From positions 151,491 through 215,490 of the forward strand of contig CAWGTV010000010.1 in assembly GCA_963825615.1 (NCBI GenBank): a stretch of DNA of 64,000 bases, in the 5' to 3' direction. Shown in pieces: positions 8,341-17,121 of this stretch. The stretch is from JAHEDT01 sp963825615 (lineage in GTDB: Bacteria; Desulfobacterota; Desulfuromonadia; Desulfuromonadales; BM103). Below the pieces are notes generated by a model. It was given only the letters and a program-made list of their open reading frames with translations, searched no databases and was not told the DNA's origin. Made by a program: the position numbers and the translations under genes. Numbering within the stretch: position 1 is the stretch's first letter; each line of letters opens with the position of its first letter.

Positions 8341-9591
8341 ATGCATTTCGACAGTTTCAATCTTCACCCCAAGATCACCGCCGGAGTTGTTGCCGCAGGA
8401 TTTACCATCCCGACTCCGATCCAGACAGAATCCATTCCAAAGATCATGCAGCATCACGACGTCATGGGGCTGGCCCAAACCGGGACCGGCAAAACCGCGG
8501 CGTTCGGCCTGCCGATCCTCCACCGACTGATGGAAGGACGGCGCGGCTGCGTACGTGCCCTGATCGTTGCCCCGACCCGCGAACTCGCTGAGCAGATTCA
8601 CGTCGCGCTCAGTCAGCTCGGCAAACAGAGCGGCCTGCGCAGCGTCACCATCTACGGCGGTGTCGGCATCAACCCGCAGATCGCCAAACTCAGAAGCGGC
8701 GCCGAGATCGTCGTCGCCTGCCCGGGGCGCCTGCTCGACCATATCAAACAATCGACCATCGACCTGTCCCATGTGGAGGTCCTGGTCCTCGATGAGGCCG
8801 ACCGCATGTTCGACATGGGCTTTCTGCCTGACATCCGGCGCATCATCAAATGCCTGCCGGCAAAACGCCAGACCCTGCTCTTCTCGGCAACCATGCCGAA
8901 GGAAATCCGTCATCTGGCCAACGAAGCGTTGACCAACCCCGTAACGATCCAGGTCGACACCGTCACTTCGGCCGCAACTGTCAGCCACGCCCTCTACCCG
9001 GTGGGTCAGCATCTGAAAACGGACCTGCTGCTGAAATTGCTGCAGCAGACCGATACCGAATCGGTGTTGGTCTTCACCCGCACCAAGCACCGTGCCAAGC
9101 GCCTCGGCGAAAAGCTCATCAGCAGCGGGTACCGGGCCGCCTCCCTGCAGGGGAACCTGTCCCAGTCCCGCCGTCAGGCGGCCTTGGACGGTTTCCGTGA
9201 CGGCAGCGTCCAGGTCCTGGTGGCAACCGACATTGCGGCTCGCGGCATCGATGTCTCGCAGATTTCCCACGTGATCAATTTCGATATGCCCGATACGGCC
9301 GAGGCCTATATCCACCGGATCGGCCGCACCGGTCGTGCCGCCCGCACCGGCGACGCCTTCACCATGGTCACCGCTGAAGACGGCCTGATGGTGCGTACCA
9401 TCGAGCGTGCCCTCGGCTGCCAACTGGAGTGCCGCACCCTGGGCGACTTCAACTACAGCGTAGCGGCCCCCGAGCGCCCTGCACAGCCGGCGCGCCGCCC
9501 GATGCGGGCCATGCCACGGGCCAAAACGCAAAGGATCCAGGGCAAACGGTCATCGTCCAGCAACAGGGCCGCCAGCAGCGCCCAAAGGTAA
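8341..9591 (+). CDS. rhlE: DEAD-box ATP-dependent RNA helicase, RhlE-like
   Basis: 416 residues from the ATG at 8341 (AAAGGA four bases upstream). All helicase motifs are visible in order: Q-motif region PTPIQTESIP, walker A AQTGTGKT, PTRELA, DEAD, SAT, ARGID and HRIGRTGR. A ~55-residue C-terminal tail rich in Arg, Pro and Ser ends the protein, as in RhlE-type helicases. It unwinds short RNA duplexes in ribosome assembly, RNA decay or cold adaptation. The upstream leader has its own promoter and terminator, which may give conditional expression. An in-frame start at 8278 lacks a ribosome-binding site. Confidence 0.9.
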   Translation: MHFDSFNLHPKITAGVVAAGFTIPTPIQTESIPKIMQHHDVMGLAQTGTGKTAAFGLPILHRLMEGRRGCVRALIVAPTRELAEQIHVALSQLGKQSGLRSVTIYGGVGINPQIAKLRSGAEIVVACPGRLLDHIKQSTIDLSHVEVLVLDEADRMFDMGFLPDIRRIIKCLPAKRQTLLFSATMPKEIRHLANEALTNPVTIQVDTVTSAATVSHALYPVGQHLKTDLLLKLLQQTDTESVLVFTRTKHRAKRLGEKLISSGYRAASLQGNLSQSRRQAALDGFRDGSVQVLVATDIAARGIDVSQISHVINFDMPDTAEAYIHRIGRTGRAARTGDAFTMVTAEDGLMVRTIERALGCQLECRTLGDFNYSVAAPERPAQPARRPMRAMPRAKTQRIQGKRSSSSNRAASSAQR

Positions 9592-9604
9592 TAGAGAGAG
9601 ATAT

Positions 9605-9641
9605 CTAAGCCCACAGATGCTTGTGGGCTTAGATTATTTTT
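9605..9641 (+). terminator. Intrinsic terminator after the DEAD-box helicase
   Basis: CTAAGCCCACA - GATGCT - TGTGGGCTTAG, a perfect 11-bp stem at 9605-9632, followed by ATTATTTTT. It begins 14 bp after the helicase stop. Confidence 0.9.
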
Positions 9642-9684
9642 CAGTCTGCTAACCGACTTTATTGTGGATGGAAAGGATAACCAG

Positions 9685-9813
9685 ATGGCCAAAAAACCAA
9701 ACTACGGCTTCGAGAAACGCCAGAAGGAAATCGCCAGGAAAGCCAAGCAGGATGAGAAAAACAAGCGTAAGCTGGAAGAAAAAACCGACGAATCGGCAAA
9801 CGTGGACGAGTAG
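9685..9813 (+). CDS. Small highly basic conserved-looking protein (42 aa)
   Basis: An ATG at 9685 with GAAAGGA upstream opens a 42-codon frame (MAKKPNYGFEKRQKEIARKA...) ending in a TAG at 9811-9813. About half of the residues are Lys, Arg, Glu or Asp, with one short amphipathic helix likely across most of the length. Similar MAKKPNYxFEKRQKE proteins are known to me as small unassigned proteins in Proteobacteria, which supports it as real. It lies just after a DEAD-box helicase, so a role with RNA or ribosomes is possible but is only an inference. Confidence 0.7.
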   Translation: MAKKPNYGFEKRQKEIARKAKQDEKNKRKLEEKTDESANVDE

Positions 9814-9836
9814 CGTTTCTTTTACGCAACACACAG

Positions 9837-9870
9837 CCCTGATCTGATCGCGGGCGCGGTCAGATCAGGG
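9837..9870. terminator. Inverted repeat between convergent small genes
   Basis: CCCTGATCTGA (9837-9847) and TCAGATCAGGG (9860-9870), an 11-bp perfect stem with a 12-base GC-rich loop. It lies between the 42-aa gene and the convergent secreted-protein gene. No T-run on either side, so termination is plausible but not certain. Confidence 0.5.
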
Positions 9871-9883
9871 CAGATCAATGCAA

Positions 9884-10342
9884 CTAATACTGGACCTGAT
9901 CGCCGGCCTGCTCGCGATCATTTTCCCGGGACTTTTTCTCCTTGCCCTCCCCCTTGTTCTTCTCTTGACCGGACGACGCATCTTCCTCTGACCCTGATTT
10001 CTTCATCTTCTGCTTTTGACCACCGGCATCATCGCTGTCAACTTCGCCATTGTCACCTTTGTGCTTCTGCTTGTACTCTTCCCGTTCACGATCCTGTTCC
10101 TGATGTTTGTGCTCCTCGCCTTTCTTATGCTCCAGTTCGCCCTCACCTGCAGATCTGCCTTTGCCACCCGCCCCATCTTCGGTGCGCTTGAATTGGGCGT
10201 TGTCTGAGGCGTGTTCATATGCGGAGTCGCTTGGCGAAGGGCCCTGGTGATTTCCTTTGCTTTTCGAGGTTTCCTTGGCCGCCAGGGCGCAAGGCACGCA
10301 AAGCAGGGACAGGACACCTAGGATCAGCAGTAGTCGTTTCAT
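9884..10342 (-). CDS. Secreted, highly charged low-complexity protein
   Basis: 152 residues. The N-terminal ~21 residues are a clear signal peptide (MKRLLLILGVLSLLCVPCALA) with cleavage expected after ALA. The mature part is almost wholly Lys, Glu, Asp, Gln, Gly and Ser with no hydrophobic core, so it should be disordered in the periplasm or outside the cell. The start at 10342 has AGGAGG six to seven bases upstream. No family recognised. Codon use looks ordinary apart from the amino-acid bias. Confidence 0.65.
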   Translation of the reverse strand: MKRLLLILGVLSLLCVPCALAAKETSKSKGNHQGPSPSDSAYEHASDNAQFKRTEDGAGGKGRSAGEGELEHKKGEEHKHQEQDREREEYKQKHKGDNGEVDSDDAGGQKQKMKKSGSEEDASSGQEKNKGEGKEKKSRENDREQAGDQVQY

Positions 10343-10414
10343 AAAATCCTCCTGTACTGAGTAAAGTCTTTTGAAAAGTTAAACACGAATCAACGGTTTG
10401 ACAATCAGGAAACA

Positions 10415-10447
10415 AAAAAGGACGGCCACAGGGCCACCCTTTTTTTA
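10415..10447. terminator. Bidirectional intrinsic terminator near the apgM and secreted-protein genes
   Basis: On the plus strand an A6 run, then GGACGGCC-ACA-GGGCCACCC, then T7. On the minus strand the same hairpin ends in T6. It lies 18 bp beyond the stop of apgM, so it terminates the long mutS-to-apgM operon. It also separates that operon from the next gene. Confidence 0.8.
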
Positions 10448-10465
10448 CCTAGAAAGTTGAATCCA

Positions 10466-11680
10466 TTATGCCAGTTTGCCGTTGATCAAAGCCTGCATCA
10501 CCAAGTGCCCGGGGTCAATCAGCACGCCAGAAGCCTTCGCGGCTGACTCCGAATACTCGGTGGCAGCAGGATGCGCAACAAACTCACCGTTGCAACCGGT
10601 CAGGACAAAAGGCACGGGGTCCTTGGTGTGCGTCATTTTGGCCACCGGGGTCGGGTGATCGGGAAGCAGCAGGATGCGGTAATCACCGAGCTTGCCGATA
10701 CCGGCCATGACCGTACCGACGACATCCCGGTCGAAACGCTCGATTGCCTCGATTTTATCGGCCAGACTGCCGCCGTGGGCCGCTTCGTCGGGCGCCTCGA
10801 CATGCAGGTAAACGAAATCCCGGGTCTTCAGAGCCTCCAACGCCGCCTCGGCCTTGCCGAGGTAGTTGGTATCGAGATAACCGGTTGCTCCAGGGACGTC
10901 GATGACATCGAGGCCGGCGTAGATGCCGATCCCCTTGATCAGGTCGACGGCGGAGATAACGGCCCCGCTGAGGTTGAATTTTTCCTTCAGGGTGGGCATC
11001 TGCGGTCGACGCCCCTGGCCCCAGAGCCAAATGGAATTGGCGGCCAGCTGTCCTGCATTTTCGCGCCGCAGGTTGACCGGATGGCGTTTGAAAAGCAGTT
11101 GCGCGGCATTGGTGATCTGCATCAACGGCATCGTCTCCGGCGAGCGCAGCACATGATCGCGGATGCTTTTGCCGGTCAGATCGTGGGGAGGAGCCACCTT
11201 GATATCGTCTCGTCCCCCCCGCCAGACCATCAGATGACGATAGGAGACGCCGGGATAGAACTGGAACTCATCATCCCCCAGTTCCTCCTGCAGGCATGCG
11301 ATCAGTTCGCGCGCTTCATCCGTCGTGATATGTCCTGCCGAGAAGTCCTGCATGTACATATCGCCGCCGGCCAAGCCGAGCGTGACGAGATTGAGCCTGA
11401 AGGCGACATCCTCCGGACCCAGTTCAACCCCCATACTGGCGGCTTCCAGCGGTGAGCGACCGGTATAGCAGGAGGCCGGATCATAGCCGAACACGGAGAG
11501 GTTGGCGACATCGGACCCGGGATGGAACTGACGGGGGACCGTCTCGGCCAAACCGATGATGCCCCGCTGAGCGAGCTTGTCCATATTGGGCGTGTTGGCC
11601 GCCTGCAATGGCGTTTTACCGGCCAGATCTGCAATTGGTTCATCGGCCATACCATCGCCGAGCAGAGTAATGTATTTCAT
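10466..11680 (-). CDS. apgM: 2,3-bisphosphoglycerate-independent phosphoglycerate mutase, archaeal (ApgM) type
   Basis: 404 residues of the alkaline-phosphatase-like metalloenzyme fold. Metal and nucleophile region at the N-terminus: LLGDGMADEPI. Further motifs are AANTPNMDKLA, GPEDVAFRLNLVT and the C-terminal metal site LPDHPTPVAKMTHTKDPVPF. It interconverts 3- and 2-phosphoglycerate without cofactor in glycolysis and gluconeogenesis. ApgM-type enzymes of this length are widespread in Deltaproteobacteria and archaea. It is the last gene of the mutS-amiC-glnD-xerD run, 90 bp after xerD, and is followed by a strong terminator. Intact. Confidence 0.9.
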   Translation of the reverse strand: MKYITLLGDGMADEPIADLAGKTPLQAANTPNMDKLAQRGIIGLAETVPRQFHPGSDVANLSVFGYDPASCYTGRSPLEAASMGVELGPEDVAFRLNLVTLGLAGGDMYMQDFSAGHITTDEARELIACLQEELGDDEFQFYPGVSYRHLMVWRGGRDDIKVAPPHDLTGKSIRDHVLRSPETMPLMQITNAAQLLFKRHPVNLRRENAGQLAANSIWLWGQGRRPQMPTLKEKFNLSGAVISAVDLIKGIGIYAGLDVIDVPGATGYLDTNYLGKAEAALEALKTRDFVYLHVEAPDEAAHGGSLADKIEAIERFDRDVVGTVMAGIGKLGDYRILLLPDHPTPVAKMTHTKDPVPFVLTGCNGEFVAHPAATEYSESAAKASGVLIDPGHLVMQALINGKLA

Positions 11681-11770
11681 GGGCTCCCGTTACTCGTAGA
11701 AGGTTAAAAGTGCAGCCAGCACAGCAAACAAGATAGCCTCGCCGCGCGCCGCGCGCCACCCGCCACAGAT

Positions 11771-12658
11771 TTAACCCCGTGGATGATGCTGGGCATGAAG
11801 CTGCCGCAAACGCTCGCGGGTGACATGAGTATAAATCTGGGTTGTGGAGATATCCGCATGACCGAGCATCGCCTGCACGGAACGCAGATCTGCACCGTTC
11901 TCAAGCAGGTGCGTGGCAAACGAATGCCGCATGGTATGCGGCGTAATGTTCTGCCGGATGCCAGCTTCGCCGGCACGGCGTTTAATAATCTTCCAGAAGC
12001 CCTGGCGTGTCAACCCTTCACCGGAGCGGTTGAGAAAGAGGTAATGCGAGCCGCGCTGCTTGTCGAGACCCGGGCGTCCATACTGCAGATATTCACGCAA
12101 AGCCGCGACAGCGCTCTCCCCCAGAGGGACGATGCGCTGTTTGCTGCGCTTGCCGAACGCCGTCAGGTAGCCAACATCCAGCTGCAGGTCACCAAGCTGG
12201 AGAGAGACCAGTTCGGAAACACGCAGCCCGGTGGCATAAATGATTTCGAGCATGGCCCGATCACGCCAGGCGAGCGGCGTTTCCCCCTTGGGACTGGCCA
12301 GCAGGCTGTCCACATCGAGGGGCGACAGGGTATGCGGCAGGGCAGTCAGGCTTTTGGGTGAAACGATCTGGTCTGTCGGGTTGTCCGCGGCGAACTTTTC
12401 CCTGACCAGAAACTTGTGAAAAGTCCGCAGAGCCGCCAGCGTCCTGGCCCGGCTGCGGGGTGACAGGCCTGAGTTTTTCAGCTCGAGCAGAAAGCGCAGG
12501 ACGACCGACGGGGACACCTCTGCAGGTGTCGTTATGCGACTCTTTTCCAGGTAATCAAGATAGCGGGCCAGGTCGCGCCCATAGGCGTCCAGGGTGTTGC
12601 GCGCGAGACCGCGCTCCACCGCCAGATAGTTCAGGTAATGGTCGAGATAATTATTCAT
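11771..12658 (-). CDS. xerD: Site-specific tyrosine recombinase XerD
   Basis: 295 residues, the normal XerD length. The N-terminal SAM-like core-binding domain (about 1-100) is followed by the catalytic domain. Catalytic residues visible: Arg in ATGLRVSELVSL, HTMRHSFATHLLENGADLRSVQ, and the nucleophile Tyr in GHADISTTQIYTHV. With XerC it resolves chromosome dimers at dif during division. Neighbouring housekeeping genes and standard length argue against a phage or integron integrase. The start is 24 bp after the glnD stop. Confidence 0.93.
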   Translation of the reverse strand: MNNYLDHYLNYLAVERGLARNTLDAYGRDLARYLDYLEKSRITTPAEVSPSVVLRFLLELKNSGLSPRSRARTLAALRTFHKFLVREKFAADNPTDQIVSPKSLTALPHTLSPLDVDSLLASPKGETPLAWRDRAMLEIIYATGLRVSELVSLQLGDLQLDVGYLTAFGKRSKQRIVPLGESAVAALREYLQYGRPGLDKQRGSHYLFLNRSGEGLTRQGFWKIIKRRAGEAGIRQNITPHTMRHSFATHLLENGADLRSVQAMLGHADISTTQIYTHVTRERLRQLHAQHHPRG

Positions 12659-12681
12659 AAGATCTTTTCAAACAAGCGTTA

Positions 12682-15376
12682 TCAATCTTCCATGCACGCC
12701 AAAAGAGCCTGCCGTACTTCCTCGAGCTTGGCTTCATCGCTGAGCTTCTGGCCGAAGATATCCTTGACATAGAAGGTATCGGCCACCTGGTCAACTTTGG
12801 TGGAAATTTTTGCGACATGAATGTAAAGCCCCAGGGCCGCCAGAGTGCGCGTGATATTGTAGAGCAGCCCGACCTGATCGTGCGCGAAGATGTCGATAAC
12901 CGTGTGTTCCCGCGACACATCGCTGTCAAAAACGACGCGATTCGGGAAGCGTGGTTTTTTGTGTCCGGGGAGCGAACTGGACTTCTGTCGCTTCTTGACC
13001 AGGTTCGCGACCTTGACGCGACCCTCGAGCACGGAGGTTAGATCCGTCTGGACCTTCTCCCACTTGGTCTGATTGTCGATGATGCCGCCAACCAACTTGT
13101 TGACGTGCAGGATATCGAGAGCGAAGCCGTTGCTGCGGGTATAGATCTGCGCGCCGAGGATATTGATGGCGTTCGCTGCCATGACGCCAGTGATCATGCT
13201 GAACAGGCCCGGCACATCCAGTGTGGAGATCGTGACGCTGGTGTACTCCGCATCGGCATCATGGCTGACCTTGATGGCGACAGTGTCATCACCGCGGGCC
13301 AGTTCTAATGTGACATGCTCGATGATTTCCCAGGAGCGGTGCGACGACAGGTAGCGCACGCTCATCGAGCGGAGGCGCTCCTTGACACGCTTTTCGCCAA
13401 ACTCATCCTTGAGCGCCTCGAGGACCTTGCGCTTGCGGTTGCGCACCCGCTCCGAGCGGAGCTCGCTCATGAAGTTGCCGCGTTCGAGGTTCTCATAGGT
13501 CTTTTCGTAGAGCTCTTGGAGCAGGTGTCCCTTCCACTCTGACCAGACATCCGGCCCGACGGCCCTGAGGTCGGCAAATGTCAGGAGAAAAAGCATCTTC
13601 AGCGTCTCGACCGTGCCCATGGTGTTGGCGAAGTCCTGGATCAGGCGGCTATCGTGCAGGTCGCGCCGCTGCGATATGTGCGCCATATCCAGGTGGTGGC
13701 GCACCAGGAACTCGAGGCGCAGGCTGTCTTCCCTGGACAGGTTGAGGCGACGGGCGATGGTGGGGATCATATCCGCACCCTTGTTGGAATGGTCCTTCCC
13801 TTCCCCCTTGCCGATATCATGGAAGAGCACGGCCAGAGCCACCAGTTCCGGCTTGCCGATATCGGCGGCTACGCTGGTCAGCAGCGGCTTGGCCTCCTGG
13901 TAGACACCGGAACAGAGCTTTTCGATTTCCTCGACGGCAAAGATCGAATGGATATCGACGGTGTAGACATGGTAGGCGTCGTGCTGGACCTTGCAGTAGA
14001 TCCTTTTGAATTCCGGGATATATTTATTCAGGAACGCCAAGTGGTGCATGTCGCGCAGGCTTTGGGCAACCCCGGTGGGCCCGCGCATGATCTCCAGGAA
14101 CATCTCGGAGATCTCACGGTTGCGCCGGAAAGCGTCATTGACCAGCGTCAGGTTGTCGCGAATCTGCCCCTTGATCTCGGTGCTCAAGGCAAGGTGGTGC
14201 TGTTTGGCGAGCAGAAAAGCCTGCATCATCGCTTCGGGGTTGCTGGCAAAGAGGCTCTTGCGGGACGTTTTTAGTTCACCGCGATAGCTGAAGAAATCAG
14301 CGACCTAAGCTGCGTCGGCCGAGATAGCCGAAGAGCCCCTTCGACGTGTCCTTGTCCTTGTAAGTATTGTGAATCAGGGATGACGCCAGGTGCTCGGTGT
14401 GGGTCGCCTGGGCGTAGTAGTCCTGCATGAACTGTTCTACCGCAAGGGCTGTCTTGTTGTCTTTATAACCGAGGAACGCAGCGATCTGCACCTGATTGTC
14501 ATACTGAATCTGGTCGGTTTTGCGCTTCAGCTGGAAATGCAGTTCGTTGCGGATCCGCCAGAGGTAATCGTAAGCCGCCTCGATTTTCTGCATCTCATGT
14601 TCGGAAACGACTCCCTTTATTAGCAGATCACGCAGCCCGCTGGCCTTGAATTTGACGCGCGCCATCCAAATGGCCGTGTGCAGGTCACGCAGGCCGCCCT
14701 CGCCCTCCTTAATGTTCGGTTCAAGCATAAAGACCGACGAGCCGTATTTCGCCAGCCGGGTTTTGTGCTCTTCGTATTTCGACTTGAGGAAGCCTTGCGA
14801 GTTGCGGTTCAACACCGGCTGCTGGACCTGGTGTTCGAACTCGTGAAAGAGCACTTCATCGCCGGCCAAGAAACGCGTGTCCAAAAGGGCCGTGCGAATC
14901 GTGATGTCTTGCATGGCCAGAGAGAGACAATCAGAGGCCGTGCGCACACTGTAACCGACATCGAGGTTGAGGTCCCAAAGCAGGTAGAGGACCCGTTCGG
15001 CGATCTTCTCGGCCAGATCCTTGTTCTTGTCGCTGCAGTAGAACATGACATCGATATCGGAGAGCGGATTCAACTCCCCCCGGCCATAGCCGCCCAGGGC
15101 GATGACCGCGGAACAGACCTTGCCGGAGGTCGGAAATTCAGCCGATGCGCAAGTATAGAGATTGCGAATCAGTTCATCGGCCATGGCCGTGATGCAGTCC
15201 ACAACCTCGCGGCCGCTGCCGCCGGCGTTATGCAGTTCGCGGCACAGGCTGCGATGATGCTCAATGAATTGACGGGCCGCTTCAAGCAACATGGGGCGTC
15301 TTTCGACGAAAGCCACATCTCCGGCAACCATCAATTCCGTGGCGAAAAACTCTTTATTGATGTTTTGTGCTTTCAT
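12682..15376 (-). CDS. glnD: Bifunctional [protein-PII] uridylyltransferase / uridylyl-removing enzyme, one frameshift
   Basis: About 895 residues after correcting a frameshift near 14303-14308. The N-terminal nucleotidyltransferase domain carries GGYGRGELNPLSDID. The middle GlnD_UR and HD domain carries FHDIGKGEGKDHSNKG. Two C-terminal ACT domains end the protein (LDVPGLFSMITGVMAANAI and DQVGLLYNITRTLAALGLY). It modifies PII according to glutamine level, setting nitrogen assimilation. Both halves are conserved and the joint reads YLGRRSL...ADFFSYRGELKTSRKSLFASN, so the break is one indel, not two genes. It lies 6 bp after the amidase gene. Confidence 0.9.
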
Positions 15377-15382
15377 TTCATC

Positions 15383-17116
15383 TTATCTGGTCGCTATCAA
15401 ATTGCTTTTGACAGCGTATTCCTTGATTGCCAGGGCAATCGCATGGGCCGCAGATTTCTGGTAGGCGCTGCTGGTCAGGCGTTTCTCTTCGCGCGGGTGA
15501 CTGATGAACGCCGTTTCCACCAGGACGGAAGGCATGGTGGCGCCGAGCAGGACATAGAACGGGCCCTGGCGCACGCCAAGGTCCCGCACATCACTGTATT
15601 TTTTACTAATATGCTGCACCAGGTTTTCCTGGATGACCGTCGCCAGGCGGCTCGACTCGTTGATCTTGGCGTTCGCCATCAGGTCGAAGAGAATCAGCTC
15701 CAGATCCGAAACCTGCTTGAGCGATGTGCCGTTCTCACGCGCAGCAACGGCGGCAGCCTTGTCGTTCTTGGAAAAGTTCAGGTAATAGGTTTCGATGCCG
15801 TAGGCCTTGCGGTTCTTGTTAGCGTTGGCATGCAGCGACACGAACAGGTCGGCGCCAACCTTGTTGGCGATGGCGGTGCGTTCTTCGAGGGGCAGGTACA
15901 CATCAGTGCTGCGGGTCAGGATCACCTCGCAGCCCAGTTGTTTCGTCAAAGCCTTGGCCAATTCCTTGGCCATTTCGAGGGTGACATCCTTCTCCAGGAC
16001 GCCGCTCGGACCGACTGCACCCGGGTCCTTGCCGCCGTGCCCGGCGTCGACCACAATCCTGCGCAGGGTCGTGATCGACGACACCGAGGGGATATGCAGC
16101 GGGGGTTGGGTGCGCGGCGCGTCCTTGAGCACATTGGCGATAGCGTCGCTTCCCGATTCGGGAAGCGCGCTGATTTCCGTTTCGTGACGTTTCAGATCAG
16201 GAGCCGTCTTGTCACCGGCAATGTCAATGACGATGCGCCAGGGGTCGACCAGCGGGAACACCTTGTAGTCGCCAAGACTATCCAGGTCGAGAACCACGCG
16301 GACGGTGTCCGACTGCGGCAGGCCGGTGCGGATCTGGCGCAGCAGGCCATCACCGACGATCGTCGGCTCCTTCAGGCTTTCATCCAGCCCGGTCTTTTCA
16401 ATATCGACGTAAAGCCGCGGGTGGTTCCCCTCGTTCGGGTCCGGGACCAGGTAATGAGCCGAGAAGCGTGCTTCGCTGGAGACGTCCAGAACGATCCGGG
16501 TGTAGCCGGGGTTTGACCAATAACGGATCGCGGTCAGGCGGCCATCGCCTGGAGGAACCTCGCTCGCCGCGGGCGACAACGGATGGCTGTGCCGCCGCTT
16601 TTTCCGGCGGCGGGGCAAAGGCCTGCAGAGCATCCAGCCTGGCCCTGGCTTTGTCCGCCATATCACCATCGGGAGGCTATTGACCAGCCTCTCATAGACG
16701 AGATAGGCGCTGGCTTTGTTGCTGAGGGCCCCCTCCAGCAGCATGCCTGCCTGCAAAAGGGCATCGTCGGCGAGGGAGTTTTCCGGATAGAGGTTGGCCA
16801 CACTTTCATAAAGGTCAACGGCGCGTTCGGCATCGGGCTTGATACGACTGACGGCATAGAGCCCGGCTGTCGTTTTCCCGCACATGTACAGAGCGTCTGC
16901 GCCGCGATCAGATTTCGGGAAGCGCTGATTCACCGCATCAAACTGGTTGAAAACCCGTTCCCACTGCTCCCGGTACATCTGCTTGCGCGATGAATTCTGC
17001 AGCGCATGATAGGCATCGCGCGCCTTCTGGTAGGCCTGCTCGGCACTTTCCGCAAAAACCGCCGCCGGCAGGAACAGCCCGGCGAAGATCAGAATGTAGA
17101 CAACACAACGTTTCAT
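15383..17116 (-). CDS. amiC: Periplasmic N-acetylmuramoyl-L-alanine amidase (AMIN + Amidase_3), locally frame-scrambled
   Basis: 577 residues: signal peptide, TPR-like repeats (about 25-150), AMIN domain (about 195-300) and a zinc amidase_3 domain (about 345-570). The amidase domain has VVDAGHGGKDPGAVGPSG, an essential-Glu region and LFVSLHANANKNRKAYG. It cleaves peptide stems from peptidoglycan at cell separation. Between about 16560 and 16673 the translation is out of frame. A missing base in the GGG at 16671-16673 and a compensating indel near 16570-16600 keep the ORF open; the true text reads NSLP-DGDMADKARARLDAL. Co-transcribed with mutS (6 bp) and glnD (6 bp). Confidence 0.88.
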   Translation of the reverse strand: MKRCVVYILIFAGLFLPAAVFAESAEQAYQKARDAYHALQNSSRKQMYREQWERVFNQFDAVNQRFPKSDRGADALYMCGKTTAGLYAVSRIKPDAERAVDLYESVANLYPENSLADDALLQAGMLLEGALSNKASAYLVYERLVNSLPMVIWRTKPGPGWMLCRPLPRRRKKRRHSHPLSPAASEVPPGDGRLTAIRYWSNPGYTRIVLDVSSEARFSAHYLVPDPNEGNHPRLYVDIEKTGLDESLKEPTIVGDGLLRQIRTGLPQSDTVRVVLDLDSLGDYKVFPLVDPWRIVIDIAGDKTAPDLKRHETEISALPESGSDAIANVLKDAPRTQPPLHIPSVSSITTLRRIVVDAGHGGKDPGAVGPSGVLEKDVTLEMAKELAKALTKQLGCEVILTRSTDVYLPLEERTAIANKVGADLFVSLHANANKNRKAYGIETYYLNFSKNDKAAAVAARENGTSLKQVSDLELILFDLMANAKINESSRLATVIQENLVQHISKKYSDVRDLGVRQGPFYVLLGATMPSVLVETAFISHPREEKRLTSSAYQKSAAHAIALAIKEYAVKSNLIATR

Positions 17117-17121
17117 GAGAT

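Noticed and set aside
8329..9531. 400-codon minus-strand open frame
   Set aside because: Antisense to the DEAD-box helicase; no domain, start site or neighbour supports it.
11771..12658. XerD as a mobile-element integrase
   Set aside because: Standard XerD length and motifs, inside a housekeeping operon with no island features.
14678..16516. 612-codon plus-strand open frame
   Set aside because: It runs antisense to glnD and the amidase, whose domains are clear; composition (Gln, Arg, His, Gly rich) is that of a GC-rich shadow.
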